Assembly: GCA_020627685.1 (NCBI GenBank) | Contig: JAHDGK010000002.1 | Location: 164,629 to 228,628, forward strand | DNA: 64,000 nt | Source: Granulosicoccus sp. | GTDB taxonomy: Bacteria > Pseudomonadota > Gammaproteobacteria > Granulosicoccales > Granulosicoccaceae | Direction of reading: 5' to 3' | Shown here: positions 9,666-19,564 of the stretch, piece after piece | Layout: every line of letters starts with the position of its first letter | How positions within the stretch are numbered: position 1 is the first letter of the stretch | Translations under genes and position numbers: made by a program | Notes under the pieces: model-generated | The model's input: only the letters and a program-made list of their open reading frames with translations | What the model was told of the DNA's origin: nothing | Databases searched by the model: none

Positions 9666-11686
9666 TTAAAAAAATACTGATCGCCAATCGTGGCGAAATA
9701 GCTTGCCGTGTCATTCGTACTGCAAAACGTTTAGGCATTGCAACCGTCGCCGTCTACTCTGATGCAGACGCTCAGGCATTGCATGTACGCCAAGCTGATG
9801 AAGCTGTCCATATTGGTGGCAATGCATCGGCAGACAGTTACCTTCGGATAGACAATATTCTCGACGCCATAAAACAAACTGGCGCTGATGCTGTGCATCC
9901 AGGCTTCGGCTTCCTATCAGAAAACTCGAAATTTGCTCAAGCGTTGGACGATGCCGGCATTGTTTTCATCGGTCCCGGTATCCGGGCAATGGAGGTGATG
10001 GGTGACAAAATTGAATCTAAAAAGCTAGCAGATTCTGCCGGTGTCAATACGGTTCCAGGGCACCCAGACGCGATGGAAAATGCCGATGAAGCTTATGAGG
10101 TGGCCAAGAAAATCGGTTGCCCTGTCATGCTCAAAGCCTCTGCCGGTGGTGGCGGAAAAGGCATGCGCGTGGCCGCATCACTTGAAGACGTTAAAGACGG
10201 CTTTATTGCTGCGCAAAATGAAGCACGTAACGCGTTTGGTGATGATCGTGTTTTTGTTGAAAAATTTATTGAACAACCGCGGCATATAGAGATTCAGTTA
10301 ATCGCAGACACTCACGGTAACTCCGTCTATTTAGGCGAACGTGAATGTTCAATTCAACGGCGACATCAAAAAGTCATTGAAGAAGCGCCGTCCTCTTTTA
10401 TCAGTGAAGCGACACGTAAAGCCATGGGCGAACAAGCTGTGGCTTTGGGTGCTGCGGTCGACTACAAATCTGCCGGAACTGTCGAATTCATCGTCGATGC
10501 TCAAGAAAATTTTTACTTTCTTGAAATGAACACCCGGCTACAAGTTGAACATCCTGTCACTGAGTGTATTACCGGATACGATCTTGTCGAACTGATGATC
10601 CGTGTTGCTGAAGGACAGAAGCTTCCTATGCAGCAATCTGATGTTTCCATCAACGGTTGGTCGTTTGAAGCACGAGTCTACGCAGAAGATGCCGACCGAG
10701 GGTTTCTACCCTCTACCGGACGCGTTACCCATTATTCACCGCCTACGACCCTGGTGAACGACAACGGCGCGTATACACGTGTCGATACAGGTATTGATGC
10801 GGGTGGTGAAATATCCATGTTCTACGATCCCATGATTGCAAAGCTGGTCACTTGGGCTCCGACTCGCGAAGAAGCCATCGAGCATATGCAAACAGCTATC
10901 GATGCCTACCGAATCCGGGGTGTGCAGAGCAATCTGCCCTTCCTATCGGCGTTATTCGCTCATCCGGCATTAAAGGCCGGTGATTTAACCACGCGATTTA
11001 TCGAAGATCATTTCCCGGACGGCTTCAACAGTGCCGAGTATGAAGGCGAAGCTTTTGAAGCACTACCGCTGGTGGCCGCCTGGATTGAATGGCGCTCTCG
11101 CCTGCGCGATCGAAATGTTGCCGATGTACCAGCAGTCACGACATCGTCTGTCATGGCAGCTGTGGGACACTCACAGGCACAAATTCGGGAAGGCGCGGAC
11201 ACCGACACGATAGAAGAGTCCCTTTTCGTTTTTGAAGGAGACAATCAACTTGAAATAGAGCTGAACGTACTCGTAGGCATGGAGTCGGACTGGGAGCCGG
11301 GAGAATGGTTGTTCAGAGGTAACCTGGACGGTGTTGATATTACTGTCGGAGTTGAACGAATCGGTAACTGGTGGAGACTAAGTCAAGGCGGGTCAGTTAG
11401 GGATTTTCTGGTTGTTGATCCTCATGTGGCCGCGGTGATGCATCACATGCCGGTGAAAGAGTCACAGGATCTATCCAAGTACCTACTCTCTCCTATGCCG
11501 GGACTGCTCATGAAGGTCTTGGTCAACGAAGGTGACAAAGTAACCGCTGGACAGGATTTGGCTGTGATTGAAGCAATGAAAATGGAAAACACATTAACTG
11601 CCAGCGTCGACGGGACTGTTTCAAAGGTTGCTGCGAGTGTTGGTGACAGTCTGGCAGTGGATGCCGTGATCATCGAATTCGAGTAA
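9662..11686 (+). CDS. pccA: Propionyl-CoA carboxylase alpha subunit (biotin carboxylase plus biotin carrier)
   Basis: The alpha subunit carboxylates its own biotin with ATP and bicarbonate. The 674-residue protein has the biotin carboxylase domain ([23 protein letters not shown] at the N-terminus, ATP-grasp loop [27 protein letters not shown]) to about residue 450. A linker domain follows, then a C-terminal biotinyl domain with the modified lysine in VIEAMKMEN. The start is GTG, overlapping the pccB stop (GTGA); any later start would cut the biotin carboxylase N-terminus. Five bases separate it from the epimerase gene, which supports the propionyl-CoA assignment over a methylcrotonyl- or acetyl-CoA carboxylase. 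Confidence 0.94.
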   Translation: MIKKILIANRGEIACRVIRTAKRLGIATVAVYSDADAQALHVRQADEAVHIGGNASADSYLRIDNILDAIKQTGADAVHPGFGFLSENSKFAQALDDAGIVFIGPGIRAMEVMGDKIESKKLADSAGVNTVPGHPDAMENADEAYEVAKKIGCPVMLKASAGGGGKGMRVAASLEDVKDGFIAAQNEARNAFGDDRVFVEKFIEQPRHIEIQLIADTHGNSVYLGERECSIQRRHQKVIEEAPSSFISEATRKAMGEQAVALGAAVDYKSAGTVEFIVDAQENFYFLEMNTRLQVEHPVTECITGYDLVELMIRVAEGQKLPMQQSDVSINGWSFEARVYAEDADRGFLPSTGRVTHYSPPTTLVNDNGAYTRVDTGIDAGGEISMFYDPMIAKLVTWAPTREEAIEHMQTAIDAYRIRGVQSNLPFLSALFAHPALKAGDLTTRFIEDHFPDGFNSAEYEGEAFEALPLVAAWIEWRSRLRDRNVADVPAVTTSSVMAAVGHSQAQIREGADTDTIEESLFVFEGDNQLEIELNVLVGMESDWEPGEWLFRGNLDGVDITVGVERIGNWWRLSQGGSVRDFLVVDPHVAAVMHHMPVKESQDLSKYLLSPMPGLLMKVLVNEGDKVTAGQDLAVIEAMKMENTLTASVDGTVSKVAASVGDSLAVDAVIIEFE

Positions 11687-11691
11687 ATCCT

Positions 11692-12105
11692 ATGATCGGT
11701 AATCTCAACCACGTAGCTCTAGTCGTAGACGATCTCGATGCTGCTGTGGACAACTGGCAAAACATGTTAGGCGCAACGGTATCAGAGCCTCAGCCCTTGC
11801 CCGAACACGGTGTCACCGTTGTATTTATTGACCTGCCCAACACACGAATAGAACTGCTCGAACCACTAGGCGATGGCTCTCCGGTCAGTCGCTTTTTAGA
11901 AAAACATACCGGCGGTGGTATGCACCATATCTGCCTCGAGGTCACTGACATTATCGCAGCCAGAGATGAGCTCATTGAAAAAGGCGCTCGTATTCTAGGT
12001 AATGGAGAGCCGAAAATCGGCGCGCATGGTAACCCGGTTATTTTCATGCACCCAAGTAACTTTCACGGCACTCTTATTGAACTAGAAGAGGTCCAAGCGT
12101 CGTAA
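11692..12105 (+). CDS. mce: Methylmalonyl-CoA epimerase
   Basis: The enzyme interconverts (S)- and (R)-methylmalonyl-CoA, making the carboxylase product usable by the mutase. The 137-residue protein belongs to the glyoxalase/VOC fold, with two beta-alpha-beta-beta-beta halves. LNHVALVVDDLDAAVDNW carries the first metal-binding His. TGGGMHHICLEVTDI carries the next, and the Glu in GTLIELEEV near the end completes the expected site. It sits directly after pccA in the same operon. A generic glyoxalase is a less likely reading given the neighbours. Confidence 0.9.
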   Translation: MIGNLNHVALVVDDLDAAVDNWQNMLGATVSEPQPLPEHGVTVVFIDLPNTRIELLEPLGDGSPVSRFLEKHTGGGMHHICLEVTDIIAARDELIEKGARILGNGEPKIGAHGNPVIFMHPSNFHGTLIELEEVQAS

Positions 12106-12114
12106 AACCCCTCT

Positions 12115-13410
12115 ATGACTATATTTTTTATATGCGCAGCGTTACTCGTTGTCCTCTGCCTGGTGTGGCTACTACTAGGACTCTTTCGAAAACGCGATGA
12201 CGCAACCGATCAAGAGGCGGTCAATATTACGCTGGCCCGCGAGAGAGGTGAAATTCTCAAAGCCGCGTTGGCCGATGGGTCAATCGATCAAGCCACCTAT
12301 GACTACGAAAGGCAACAACTCGATTACGATCTTGCTGCCGATTTAGTGCCCGATAACAAGCAACGTTCCATCAAAGGCAGCGGGCATGTCAGTGCTGCCG
12401 TTATAGTTGCCATTTTCGTCCCTATTGCATCGGGAGCGCTTTACCTCAAACTAGGTAATCCTGCAGCCATCACGCAGGACGTCAATACAGCCCAACAAGC
12501 TGCTAACTCGGGCAACACAACTTCCGCTGCCGGGTCCAACAATGCCCAACTACCCGGCCCGTTGGCCGATCTACTACCTCAACTTGAACAGCGACTACAA
12601 GACAATCCGGATGATGTTCAAGGGTGGCGACTGTTAGGTCGTAGTTATTTATCGCTGCAAAACTACCCCAAAGCTCGAGAAGCACTGGAAAAAGCGCGGG
12701 CATTAGATGAGACAAACGTAGACACGCTTACGCAGCTTGCTGAATCGATTGCAATGTCTAAGGGTGGAGACCTTTCCGGTGAAGCTATGGATCTGTTAGA
12801 CCAATCCATATCGTTAAACCCGCAACACGAACATACGCTGTGGCTGCGTTCGATTGGCAAACAACAGGCTGGAGATCATCAAGAAGCATTGCTAGGTTTC
12901 AATTTCCTGATGGGACTTGCCCAAGGTAACGATGACGCTATTGCTACCATCGATCAAATGCGCAGCCGCTCTATTCAAGCCTTGGGAGCTAACTCAGTTC
13001 GACAAGCAAACCAAAGTCAAATGGACTCAAGCGAAGAGACACCGGCGTCAACCGATACACCGGCACCTGGTATTTCTGTCACGGTATCGTTAAGTGAGGA
13101 AGCTGCGGACGCGGCCAGTGCCAACCAAGCGGTGTTTATCTACGCAACCGCGACTAACGGGCCACCGATGCCTCTCGCGGTCAGTCGACGCACTGTGGGT
13201 GAACTTCCGTTGTCAGTTGTGCTGGATGATTCGATGGCAATGATTCCCAACATGAAACTGTCTTCATTTGATGAGGTGACAATCGGTGCCAGAATATCTA
13301 TGTCAGGCAACCCTATCGCTCAAAGCGGAGACTGGTTCGTCGAATCAGATAGCATCAATATCGAAGATACTGACACGATCTCACTGACAATAGATCAAGT
13401 CACTCCGTGA
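12115..13410 (+). CDS. ccmI: CcmI-like c-type cytochrome biogenesis protein
   Basis: CcmI presents apocytochrome c to the heme-ligating complex in System I maturation. The 431-residue product has two membrane segments (about residues 2-22 and 88-108) with a cytoplasmic loop between them containing a leucine/charged helix. A periplasmic TPR region follows (LLGRSYLSLQNYPKAREALEKA and similar repeats, about 160-290). The C-terminal beta-rich domain (GISVTVSLSEEAADAA to the end) is characteristic of CcmI in proteobacteria. No other ccm gene is in the window. It starts 9 bases after the epimerase and is probably co-transcribed, which is an odd context. Confidence 0.8.
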   Translation: MTIFFICAALLVVLCLVWLLLGLFRKRDDATDQEAVNITLARERGEILKAALADGSIDQATYDYERQQLDYDLAADLVPDNKQRSIKGSGHVSAAVIVAIFVPIASGALYLKLGNPAAITQDVNTAQQAANSGNTTSAAGSNNAQLPGPLADLLPQLEQRLQDNPDDVQGWRLLGRSYLSLQNYPKAREALEKARALDETNVDTLTQLAESIAMSKGGDLSGEAMDLLDQSISLNPQHEHTLWLRSIGKQQAGDHQEALLGFNFLMGLAQGNDDAIATIDQMRSRSIQALGANSVRQANQSQMDSSEETPASTDTPAPGISVTVSLSEEAADAASANQAVFIYATATNGPPMPLAVSRRTVGELPLSVVLDDSMAMIPNMKLSSFDEVTIGARISMSGNPIAQSGDWFVESDSINIEDTDTISLTIDQVTP

Positions 13411-13446
13411 GGCAGACAACGCACCTGCTAGAAAACAGCTGACACT

Positions 13447-14313
13447 ATGCGCGGCATCCTTTTCATGTTGGTTGCCATACTGTTGCTAAGTTGTATGGAT
13501 GCGCTGGCCAAGTGGTTAATGACCACCCACGATGTGTCTGCAATTCAAATATTGGCCATCAGAAGCATCATTATCGTGCCTCTGATGTTGGTCATTTTTA
13601 GTGTGCGCAACGAAGCCTCCGTTTTAAAACCAAAGCGCTTAAATCTCCATATCTGGCGAGGTTGCATCGGGTTCATCTCGCCTTTGGCTTTCTTTCTGGG
13701 TATAAAACACATACCGCTAACAGACGCCATTGTCTTATTCTTCTCATCGATTTTTATCGTCACCATTCTCTCCGTATTCGTTTTAAAGGAGAAAGTGGGT
13801 GTACACCGCTGGGCATCAATCTGTGTAGGCTTTATCGGTGTGTTGATTGTCGCAACGCCAGAAGGTGGGGGTCAGCTGAAGGGATATCTGCTTGTTCTTC
13901 TGGGTAGCGCCACCTACTCCGTGCTGTTTGTCAGCAGCCGCTATTTGTCATCCACGGAAAGTGTTGCGTCGATGGTATTTAGCTATAACGCCTGTGTTGG
14001 TGTCATAGCAATGATGTTGCTTCCGTGGTTTTGGCAGAACGTAAACCTGACTCAGTCGCTGTGGTTAGTCGCTTTATCGTTGTTAGCGGTTGCAGGACAC
14101 TATTGCATCACAATGGCATTCGCATCGTCAGAAGCATCATTGGTGGCACCGTTCGAATATTCCGGGATTCTCTGGGGAATTGCGTTCGACTACTACGTTT
14201 GGCACACGCTACCCGCCTACTCCACCCTGGGTGGGGCCACTATTATCATTGCCAGTGGCCTCTATATCGTTCATAGAGAACGAGTGCGAGGTCAAGCTGT
14301 CAACACCAGCTGA
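13447..14313 (+). CDS. EamA/DMT-family transporter
   Basis: This 288-residue inner-membrane protein has about ten predicted hydrophobic helices in two EamA repeats. The first starts at GILFMLVAILLLSCMDALAKWL and the second near GYLLVLLGSATYSVLFVSSRYL. DMT transporters move small metabolites out of or into the cell by proton coupling; the substrate cannot be read from the sequence. It is 36 bases after ccmI on the same strand and is the last gene of the propionate block. Its stop codon lies within the hairpin at 14286-14319. Confidence 0.85.
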   Translation: MRGILFMLVAILLLSCMDALAKWLMTTHDVSAIQILAIRSIIIVPLMLVIFSVRNEASVLKPKRLNLHIWRGCIGFISPLAFFLGIKHIPLTDAIVLFFSSIFIVTILSVFVLKEKVGVHRWASICVGFIGVLIVATPEGGGQLKGYLLVLLGSATYSVLFVSSRYLSSTESVASMVFSYNACVGVIAMMLLPWFWQNVNLTQSLWLVALSLLAVAGHYCITMAFASSEASLVAPFEYSGILWGIAFDYYVWHTLPAYSTLGGATIIIASGLYIVHRERVRGQAVNTS

Positions 14314-14319
14314 CCTCGC
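14286..14319. terminator. Stem-loop at the convergent end of the EamA gene and dnaJ
   Basis: Arms GCGAGGTCAAGCTG (14286-14299) and CAGCTGACCTCGC (14307-14319) pair with one bulged A around a 7-base loop. The transporter stop codon (14311-14313) lies in the right arm. No strong T-run follows on either strand. It may be a weak bidirectional terminator or a 3'-end stabiliser between converging genes. Confidence 0.45.
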
Positions 14320-14339
14320 CTATTCATCTCAAGTAAGAA

Positions 14340-15476
14340 TCAACCCCGAAGGTCGTCAAAAAACTTTTTAACGCCGCCTAACCAGCTGTGCGCTTGGGGA
14401 CTGTGCTTTTTCGCATTGTCGCCACTGATAGTTTCATGAAACTGCATTAAGAGATCGCGTTGCGAACTGCTCAAATTAACCGGTGTTTCTATTCGTACCT
14501 TGGCCATTAAGTCACCCACCGACCCGCCGCGCACAGGCTTTACACCCTTGCCACGTAAACGGAAAGTTTTTTCAGTTTGCGTACCTGCCGGAATTTTAAG
14601 CTTCACACGTCCATCGAGGGTGGGAACTTCCAACTCACCACCGACAGCTGCTGTCGCGAAATTGATGGGCACTGTACACAGTAAATCTGCACCATCCCTT
14701 TGGAAAATAGGATGTGACTTAACCACAATAGCGACATAGAGATCACCTGCTGGACCACCACTATCGCTCGCTTCACCCTCGCCAGACAAACGGATCTTGT
14801 CCCCGGTATCAACACCCGCAGGGATTTTTACGGACAGAGTTTTCTCTTTTTGCGTTCGACCCTGACCACGGCAATTAGGACATGGGTCAGTAATTACCTT
14901 ACCTTTGCCGCGACACGCAGGACACGTTTGTTGGACAGAGAAGAAGCCTTGCTGCATACGTACTTGGCCCACGCCATGACACGTTGAACAGGTTGATGGA
15001 GTCGTACCACGCTTGGCACCACTGCCATCACACACTTCACAGCTGACTGTATTGGGAATTTTTATTTCAGTTGATGTTCCGGCAACGGCCTCTTCAAGAC
15101 TGACTTCAAGGTTGTATTGCAAGTCGTCACCGCGGTAGACACGAGGACCACCGCCGCCTCTACGACCACCACCAAAGATGTCGCCAAAGACATCACCGAA
15201 AATATCATTGATATCAGCGCCGCCGCCAAATCCGCCACCACCAGGCTGATTATTTACTCCGGCATGACCAAATTGATCGTATGCAGCGCGCTTCTCTTTG
15301 CTTTTGAGAATTTCGAACGCCTCTTTGGCTTCCTTAAATTTCTCTTCAGCTTCTTTGTCATCCGGATTTCTGTCGGGATGATATTTCATGGCAAGGCGTC
15401 GATAGGCCTTTTTCAGCTCTGCTTCGGATACGTCCTTCGACACACCCAGTACTTCGTAATAATCTCTTTGCGACAT
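14340..15476 (-). CDS. dnaJ: Chaperone protein DnaJ
   Basis: DnaJ is the Hsp40 co-chaperone that delivers clients to DnaK and stimulates its ATPase. The 378-residue protein has the J-domain with HPD (YHPDRNPDD), a Gly/Phe-rich linker (about residues 73-105), and the zinc domain with four CxxCxGxG repeats ([32 protein letters not shown]). Substrate-binding domains complete it, so it is a full type I DnaJ. It lies 173 bases downstream of dnaK on the same strand. That gap has a weak hairpin and a palindrome, so dnaJ may be partly uncoupled from dnaK. Confidence 0.98.
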   Translation of the reverse strand: MSQRDYYEVLGVSKDVSEAELKKAYRRLAMKYHPDRNPDDKEAEEKFKEAKEAFEILKSKEKRAAYDQFGHAGVNNQPGGGGFGGGADINDIFGDVFGDIFGGGRRGGGGPRVYRGDDLQYNLEVSLEEAVAGTSTEIKIPNTVSCEVCDGSGAKRGTTPSTCSTCHGVGQVRMQQGFFSVQQTCPACRGKGKVITDPCPNCRGQGRTQKEKTLSVKIPAGVDTGDKIRLSGEGEASDSGGPAGDLYVAIVVKSHPIFQRDGADLLCTVPINFATAAVGGELEVPTLDGRVKLKIPAGTQTEKTFRLRGKGVKPVRGGSVGDLMAKVRIETPVNLSSSQRDLLMQFHETISGDNAKKHSPQAHSWLGGVKKFFDDLRG

Positions 15477-15509
15477 GCTCTATCGACCTGATGTGCTTAC
15501 ACACTAGAA

Positions 15510-15523
15510 GTTGTTCGAACAAC
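15510..15523. promoter_or_regulatory. 14-bp perfect palindrome upstream of dnaJ
   Basis: GTTGTTCGAACAAC is a perfect 14-base palindrome 34 bases upstream of the dnaJ start. It could be an operator or an RNA element in the dnaK-dnaJ spacer. It does not match the CIRCE element bound by HrcA. Confidence 0.35.
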
Positions 15524-15624
15524 CCTGAATACAATTTAAACGTAAAAAAGCCGAAGAGCTTAACCTCGATAAAACAGACTAAAACCCGCTCTACCAAAAG
15601 CCAAACTCTCCGACCTTCCCTAAA

Positions 15625-15644
15625 CCATCTGTTTACTTAGATGG
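15625..15644 (-). terminator. Weak hairpin just after dnaK
   Basis: On the minus strand, CCATCT (from 15644) and AGATGG (to 15625) form a 6-bp stem with an 8-base loop, 5 bases past the dnaK stop, followed by TTTAG. The short T-run suggests partial termination or an mRNA-processing boundary between dnaK and dnaJ rather than a full stop. Confidence 0.3.
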
Positions 15645-15649
15645 TGAAA

Positions 15650-17584
15650 CTAAGATGCTTTATCTTGTTTATCGTCTTTGACTTCTTCGAACTCTGCGTC
15701 GACGGCATCGTCTACTGATGCATCGCCACCGGGCCCTTCACCTTCAGGACCTCCTTCCGCAGCATTCTGAGCTGCATAAGCACGCTCAGCAAGTTTGCCA
15801 GCGACTTCTCCCAGGGCTGCCAACTTCTCGTCGATCGCAGATTCGTCTTCGCCAGGCAATACTTCGCGTAGTTCTGCAATCTTCGCTTCGATATCTTCCT
15901 TCTCACCATCACCTAGCTGGTCGGCCAGATCAGTGATAGATTTTTCAGCGGCATGTATTAACTGCTCACCTTGGTTACGCTTGTCAATTAGGCCACGTAG
16001 TTTGGCATCTTCAGCAGCGTGCTCTTCAGCATCACGAACCATCTTTTGAATTTCTTCATCGGATAGTCCACTAGATGCTTTGATAACAACCGACTGCTGT
16101 TTACCCGTTGCTTTATCTTGCGCAGATACATTCATGATGCCGTTCGCATCGATATCAAAGATAACTTCGATCTGTGGCACTCCACGTGGTGCTGGTGGAA
16201 TATCAGCCAAATCGAAACGACCCAGTGATTTGTTCGTGCTGGCAATTTCACGCTCACCTTGCAATACGTGAACAGTCACTGCAGTCTGATTATCGTCAGC
16301 GGTTGAGAACACTTGCTGCGCCTTTGTAGGAACGGTTGTGTTCTTGTCTATAAGCTTAGTCATGACGCCGCCCAGAGTTTCAATACCCAGAGACAGTGGC
16401 GTGACGTCTAACAACAGAACATCCTTAACCTGACCACCCAATACACCACCCTGGATAGCAGCACCGACTGCAACTGCCTCATCAGGGTTGACGTCTTTGC
16501 GAGGTTCTTTGCCGAAGAAGTCCTTAACAACTTCTTGTACTTTAGGCATACGAGTCTGGCCACCAACCATGATGACATCTTGAATTTCTGACGCGCTTAA
16601 ACCTGCATCTTTCAAGGCAATTTTGCAAGGCTCTACAGTACGCTGAACCAGATCTTCTACTAAGGATTCGAGCTTGGCACGAGTCACTTTAATGTTCAGG
16701 TGCTTAGGGCCTGTTGAATCAGCCGTGATGTATGGCAGGTTCACATCTGTTTGCTGTGTGCTGGACAATTCAATCTTTGCCTTTTCTGCCGCTTCTTTTA
16801 GACGCTGCAGAGCAAGGGGATCGCTCGCTAGATCGATACCGGATTCTTTCTTGAATTCTTCCGAGAGGTATTCGATGAGACGGTTGTCAAAATCTTCACC
16901 ACCCAGGAATGTATCGCCGTTCGTCGACAACACTTCAAACTGGTGCTCGCCGTCTACTTCAGCAATTTCGATGATTGAGATATCAAACGTACCACCGCCC
17001 AAGTCATAGACCGCAACTGTTTTGTTACCACGTTGCTTGTCCATGCCGTAAGCCAGTGCTGCAGCGGTCGGCTCGTTGATGATTCGCTTAACTTCCAAAC
17101 CTGCAATTCGTCCAGCGTCTTTCGTTGCTTGGCGTTGTGAATCGTTGAAGTAGGCAGGAACAGTGATAACCGCTTCGGTTACCGTGTCGCCAAGATACTC
17201 TTCAGCAGTCTGCTTCATTTTCATAAGAATACGTGCAGCTACCTCAGGAGGCGCCATCCCTTTACCCGCACCTTCAACCCATGCGTCGCCGTTGTCAGCG
17301 CGAATGATTTTGTATGGAACGAGTTCGATGTCCTTCTGGACGGCCTCTTCTTCAAAGCGACGACCGATAAGGCGCTTTACAGCGTACAGGGTGTTTTTAG
17401 GGTTTGTGACAGCTTGGCGCTTCGCAGGCTGGCCTACGATAACTTCGCCGTCGTCAGCAAATGCAACGATGGAGGGCGTCGTACGATCGCCTTCTGCATT
17501 TTCGATAACGCGGGGCTTGCCCCCTTCCATAACCGCGACACACGAATTCGTCGTGCCGAGATCGATTCCGATAATGGTACCCAT
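15650..17584 (-). CDS. dnaK: Chaperone protein DnaK (Hsp70)
   Basis: DnaK is the ATP-dependent Hsp70 that binds exposed hydrophobic stretches of client proteins. The 644-residue protein has [18 protein letters not shown] at the N-terminus, [14 protein letters not shown], the linker [19 protein letters not shown], the substrate-binding domain and a helical lid. It ends in an acidic tail ([15 protein letters not shown]), the usual co-chaperone-binding end. The start is the only plausible ATG. A sigma-32-type promoter lies 76-103 bases upstream, overlapping the end of the grpE-dnaK spacer. Confidence 0.99.
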   Translation of the reverse strand: MGTIIGIDLGTTNSCVAVMEGGKPRVIENAEGDRTTPSIVAFADDGEVIVGQPAKRQAVTNPKNTLYAVKRLIGRRFEEEAVQKDIELVPYKIIRADNGDAWVEGAGKGMAPPEVAARILMKMKQTAEEYLGDTVTEAVITVPAYFNDSQRQATKDAGRIAGLEVKRIINEPTAAALAYGMDKQRGNKTVAVYDLGGGTFDISIIEIAEVDGEHQFEVLSTNGDTFLGGEDFDNRLIEYLSEEFKKESGIDLASDPLALQRLKEAAEKAKIELSSTQQTDVNLPYITADSTGPKHLNIKVTRAKLESLVEDLVQRTVEPCKIALKDAGLSASEIQDVIMVGGQTRMPKVQEVVKDFFGKEPRKDVNPDEAVAVGAAIQGGVLGGQVKDVLLLDVTPLSLGIETLGGVMTKLIDKNTTVPTKAQQVFSTADDNQTAVTVHVLQGEREIASTNKSLGRFDLADIPPAPRGVPQIEVIFDIDANGIMNVSAQDKATGKQQSVVIKASSGLSDEEIQKMVRDAEEHAAEDAKLRGLIDKRNQGEQLIHAAEKSITDLADQLGDGEKEDIEAKIAELREVLPGEDESAIDEKLAALGEVAGKLAERAYAAQNAAEGGPEGEGPGGDASVDDAVDAEFEEVKDDKQDKAS

Positions 17585-17659
17585 GATAGAAAATCCTTAA
17601 CCTAATTTATTAAATGAAATCCAGAACCCTCTTAAGAGGCATTCCGTTCGTTGCATAGA

Positions 17660-17687
17660 TGATGTGGTGGTCACTTGAACTTTCAAG
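17660..17687 (-). promoter_or_regulatory. Sigma-32 (RpoH) type heat-shock promoter for dnaK
   Basis: On the minus strand, CTTGAAA (17687-17681) matches the sigma-32 -35 consensus exactly. Thirteen bases later comes CCACATCA (17667-17660), matching six of the eight positions of CCCCATNT. Transcription would start near 17652, about 68 bases before the dnaK ATG. The -35 is also half of an inverted repeat, CTTGAA-2-TTCAAG. Confidence 0.6.
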
Positions 17688-17690
17688 GGG

Positions 17691-18392
17691 TTACTTAGCG
17701 ACCATGACCAGTGCCGGACGGACCAAGCGTTCATTGAGTGTGTAACCTTTCTGCATAACACCTGTCACCGTGTTTGCCGGAACACCCTCGACCTCCTGCA
17801 TGGACATCGCCTGATGGAACTCAGGGTCGAATTTCTCGTCTACAGGATTTACTTCAAGAATATTATTTTTTTCAAACACTTGAGTGAGCATTTTAACGGT
17901 CAAATCTGCTCCCTCAATAATCGATTTTGAGTCAGCTTCTGGGGCTTGCGCCGCTGCTAGACCCATCTCAAGGCTGTCTTTAACCGGAAGCAAGTCGCCG
18001 ACAATACCTTCTAATGCAAACTTTCGTGCCTTAGATACATCGTTTTGTGCACGTTTGCGCTGATTTTCCATCTCCGCCTGCAATCTCAACAAGCGATCCC
18101 AGTGTTCAGCGGCTTTTGCCTCGGCTTCAGCCAACTGGCTACGCAGTTGCTCAAGCTCATCGGGGGCTTCAGCCTCGTCACCCATGCGCTTGTCACCGAA
18201 ATCGAGAGGATCTGCGTCGTCGCCCTGCGCCTTCGCTCTGGCAGCGGCAAGCTGATCTTCGGGTAGTTCATCAGCAACAGGCTCCGCAGCATCTGCTGAT
18301 TCTGCATTGGCTGCTTCAACACCCTCTGCCTGTGTGTCTTCAACGGCATCCTCGGCCGCTTTGTCAGACGCTTCTTTATTGTCTGGCATCAT
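17691..18392 (-). CDS. grpE: Nucleotide exchange factor GrpE
   Basis: GrpE releases ADP from DnaK and acts as its thermosensor. The 233-residue protein begins with an unusually long, acidic and Ala-rich disordered region (about residues 1-75). A long coiled coil follows (AEHWDRLLRLQAEMENQRKRAQNDVSKARKFA, read in parts) and then the beta domain with HQAMSMQEVEGVPANTV and a final RPALVMVAK. It lies between hrcA and dnaK on the same strand, in the usual order. It is longer than the ~197-residue Escherichia protein because of the acidic N-terminus. Confidence 0.97.
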   Translation of the reverse strand: MMPDNKEASDKAAEDAVEDTQAEGVEAANAESADAAEPVADELPEDQLAAARAKAQGDDADPLDFGDKRMGDEAEAPDELEQLRSQLAEAEAKAAEHWDRLLRLQAEMENQRKRAQNDVSKARKFALEGIVGDLLPVKDSLEMGLAAAQAPEADSKSIIEGADLTVKMLTQVFEKNNILEVNPVDEKFDPEFHQAMSMQEVEGVPANTVTGVMQKGYTLNERLVRPALVMVAK

Positions 18393-18496
18393 CAGTAAAA
18401 ACTCGCTTAGGAAAAATGGAAATCGGTTGGCCGGAATATAAGCAAAATCGACTTACAAACGCCAAGTTACGGTGCTAAAAACGTGCCGCCGCGCGA

Positions 18497-18524
18497 ATAT
18501 GGGATCTAACTACGAAGATTCAAG
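18497..18524 (-). promoter_or_regulatory. Sigma-32 (RpoH) type promoter for grpE, inside the end of hrcA
   Basis: On the minus strand, CTTGAAT (18524-18518) is one base from the sigma-32 -35 consensus. Thirteen bases later TCCCATAT (18504-18497) is one base from CCCCATNT. The site overlaps the last codons of hrcA and would start transcription near 18490, about 100 bases before grpE. Both halves and the spacing fit, so this is the better of the two heat-shock sites. Confidence 0.65.
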
Positions 18525-19564
18525 GCCGCACTCAATAATTTTGAAGTGACATCGACAACAGGAATGACCTGAGCGTATGACATGCGCTTTGGACCCACTA
18601 CACCAAGCACTCCGAGGAGCTTGCCGTTGATCTCGTAGGGCGCTGTAACCACGCTACATTCACCCAGCGCGTCATAGCCAGACTCCCGCCCAATGAAGAT
18701 CTGAACGCCCTCTGCAGAGACGGATCGCTCAAGCAAATGAAATATATCTCTTTTTTGAGAAAACGCATCAAAGAGGTCTCTCAGCTTGCTGACATCACCC
18801 AAATCGGCGTGGTCCATGAGGTTAGTTTCACCCGCTAGTACCATACTGTCAGCCGCTTCGTCGGCTTCATCCGGCCCGAAGGCCTGCCCCGCAACATCAA
18901 TCATGCGTTGCATGGAATTCCCCATATCTTCGCGAGTTCGCTCTAAGTCTTTGCGCAATCGATCCCGGACTTCGACCAGCGGCCGACCCAGGTATTCAGC
19001 GTTCAGCTCACGGGCGAATTCTGAGAGTTCCTCTTTGGTGTAATCGCGCTCGACGTGAATAATGCGGTTTTGCACCTCACTGTCACTGATAATTAGAATG
19101 ACCAACACCCGCCTGTCAGAAAGAGGCAGAAACTCTACTTGCTGGAGCGGTTTCTCCTCGCGGCGAGGTACCGTAACCATGCCAGCCATCTTGGTAAATC
19201 CTGACAGGTAGTTGGATGCAACTTTGACCAGCGCCTGGTCGTTTAAGGATGGATCGAGTAAGGCGCGAATGTGATCGACGGTGTTCTCGTCAGGCTGACG
19301 AACTTCTAGAAGGTTATCCACAAATACTCTGAAGGCGGCCGAAGTCGGCACCCTGCCAGCTGAAGTATGCGGCGACTTAAGCAAGCCCATGTGTTCCAGA
19401 TCACCCATGACATTGCGGACCGATGCGGCGCTAATGTCAATGCCCGGCAAACGCGACAGGGTCCTTGAACCGACAGGGGTACCTTCTTCTATGTAGTGAT
19501 CAACAAGCAGCTTTAGAATGTGCTGCTCGCGCTCGGTGAACTCGTACACCGGATTATTTGTCAT
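18506..19564 (-). CDS. hrcA: Heat-inducible transcriptional repressor HrcA
   Basis: HrcA represses chaperone operons by binding CIRCE elements and needs GroE to fold. The protein has the winged-helix N-terminus (EREQHILKLLVDHYIEEGTPVGSRTLSR, AASVRNVMGDLEHMGLL, PHTSAGRVPT, read in parts) and the C-terminal GAF-like domain ending IPVVDVTSKLLSAALN. An upstream in-frame ATG would add 11 residues. The chosen ATG (19564) has AAGAGA about 8 bases upstream and fits the family N-terminus. I found no CIRCE repeat upstream of hrcA, grpE, dnaK or dnaJ, so its targets (perhaps groESL) should be elsewhere. Confidence 0.95.
   Translation of the reverse strand: MTNNPVYEFTEREQHILKLLVDHYIEEGTPVGSRTLSRLPGIDISAASVRNVMGDLEHMGLLKSPHTSAGRVPTSAAFRVFVDNLLEVRQPDENTVDHIRALLDPSLNDQALVKVASNYLSGFTKMAGMVTVPRREEKPLQQVEFLPLSDRRVLVILIISDSEVQNRIIHVERDYTKEELSEFARELNAEYLGRPLVEVRDRLRKDLERTREDMGNSMQRMIDVAGQAFGPDEADEAADSMVLAGETNLMDHADLGDVSKLRDLFDAFSQKRDIFHLLERSVSAEGVQIFIGRESGYDALGECSVVTAPYEINGKLLGVLGVVGPKRMSYAQVIPVVDVTSKLLSAALNLRS

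Noticed and set aside
17163-17600. Long plus-strand open frame (145 codons) inside dnaK
   Set aside because: It is antisense to the conserved DnaK N-terminus, and its sequence shows no family pattern.
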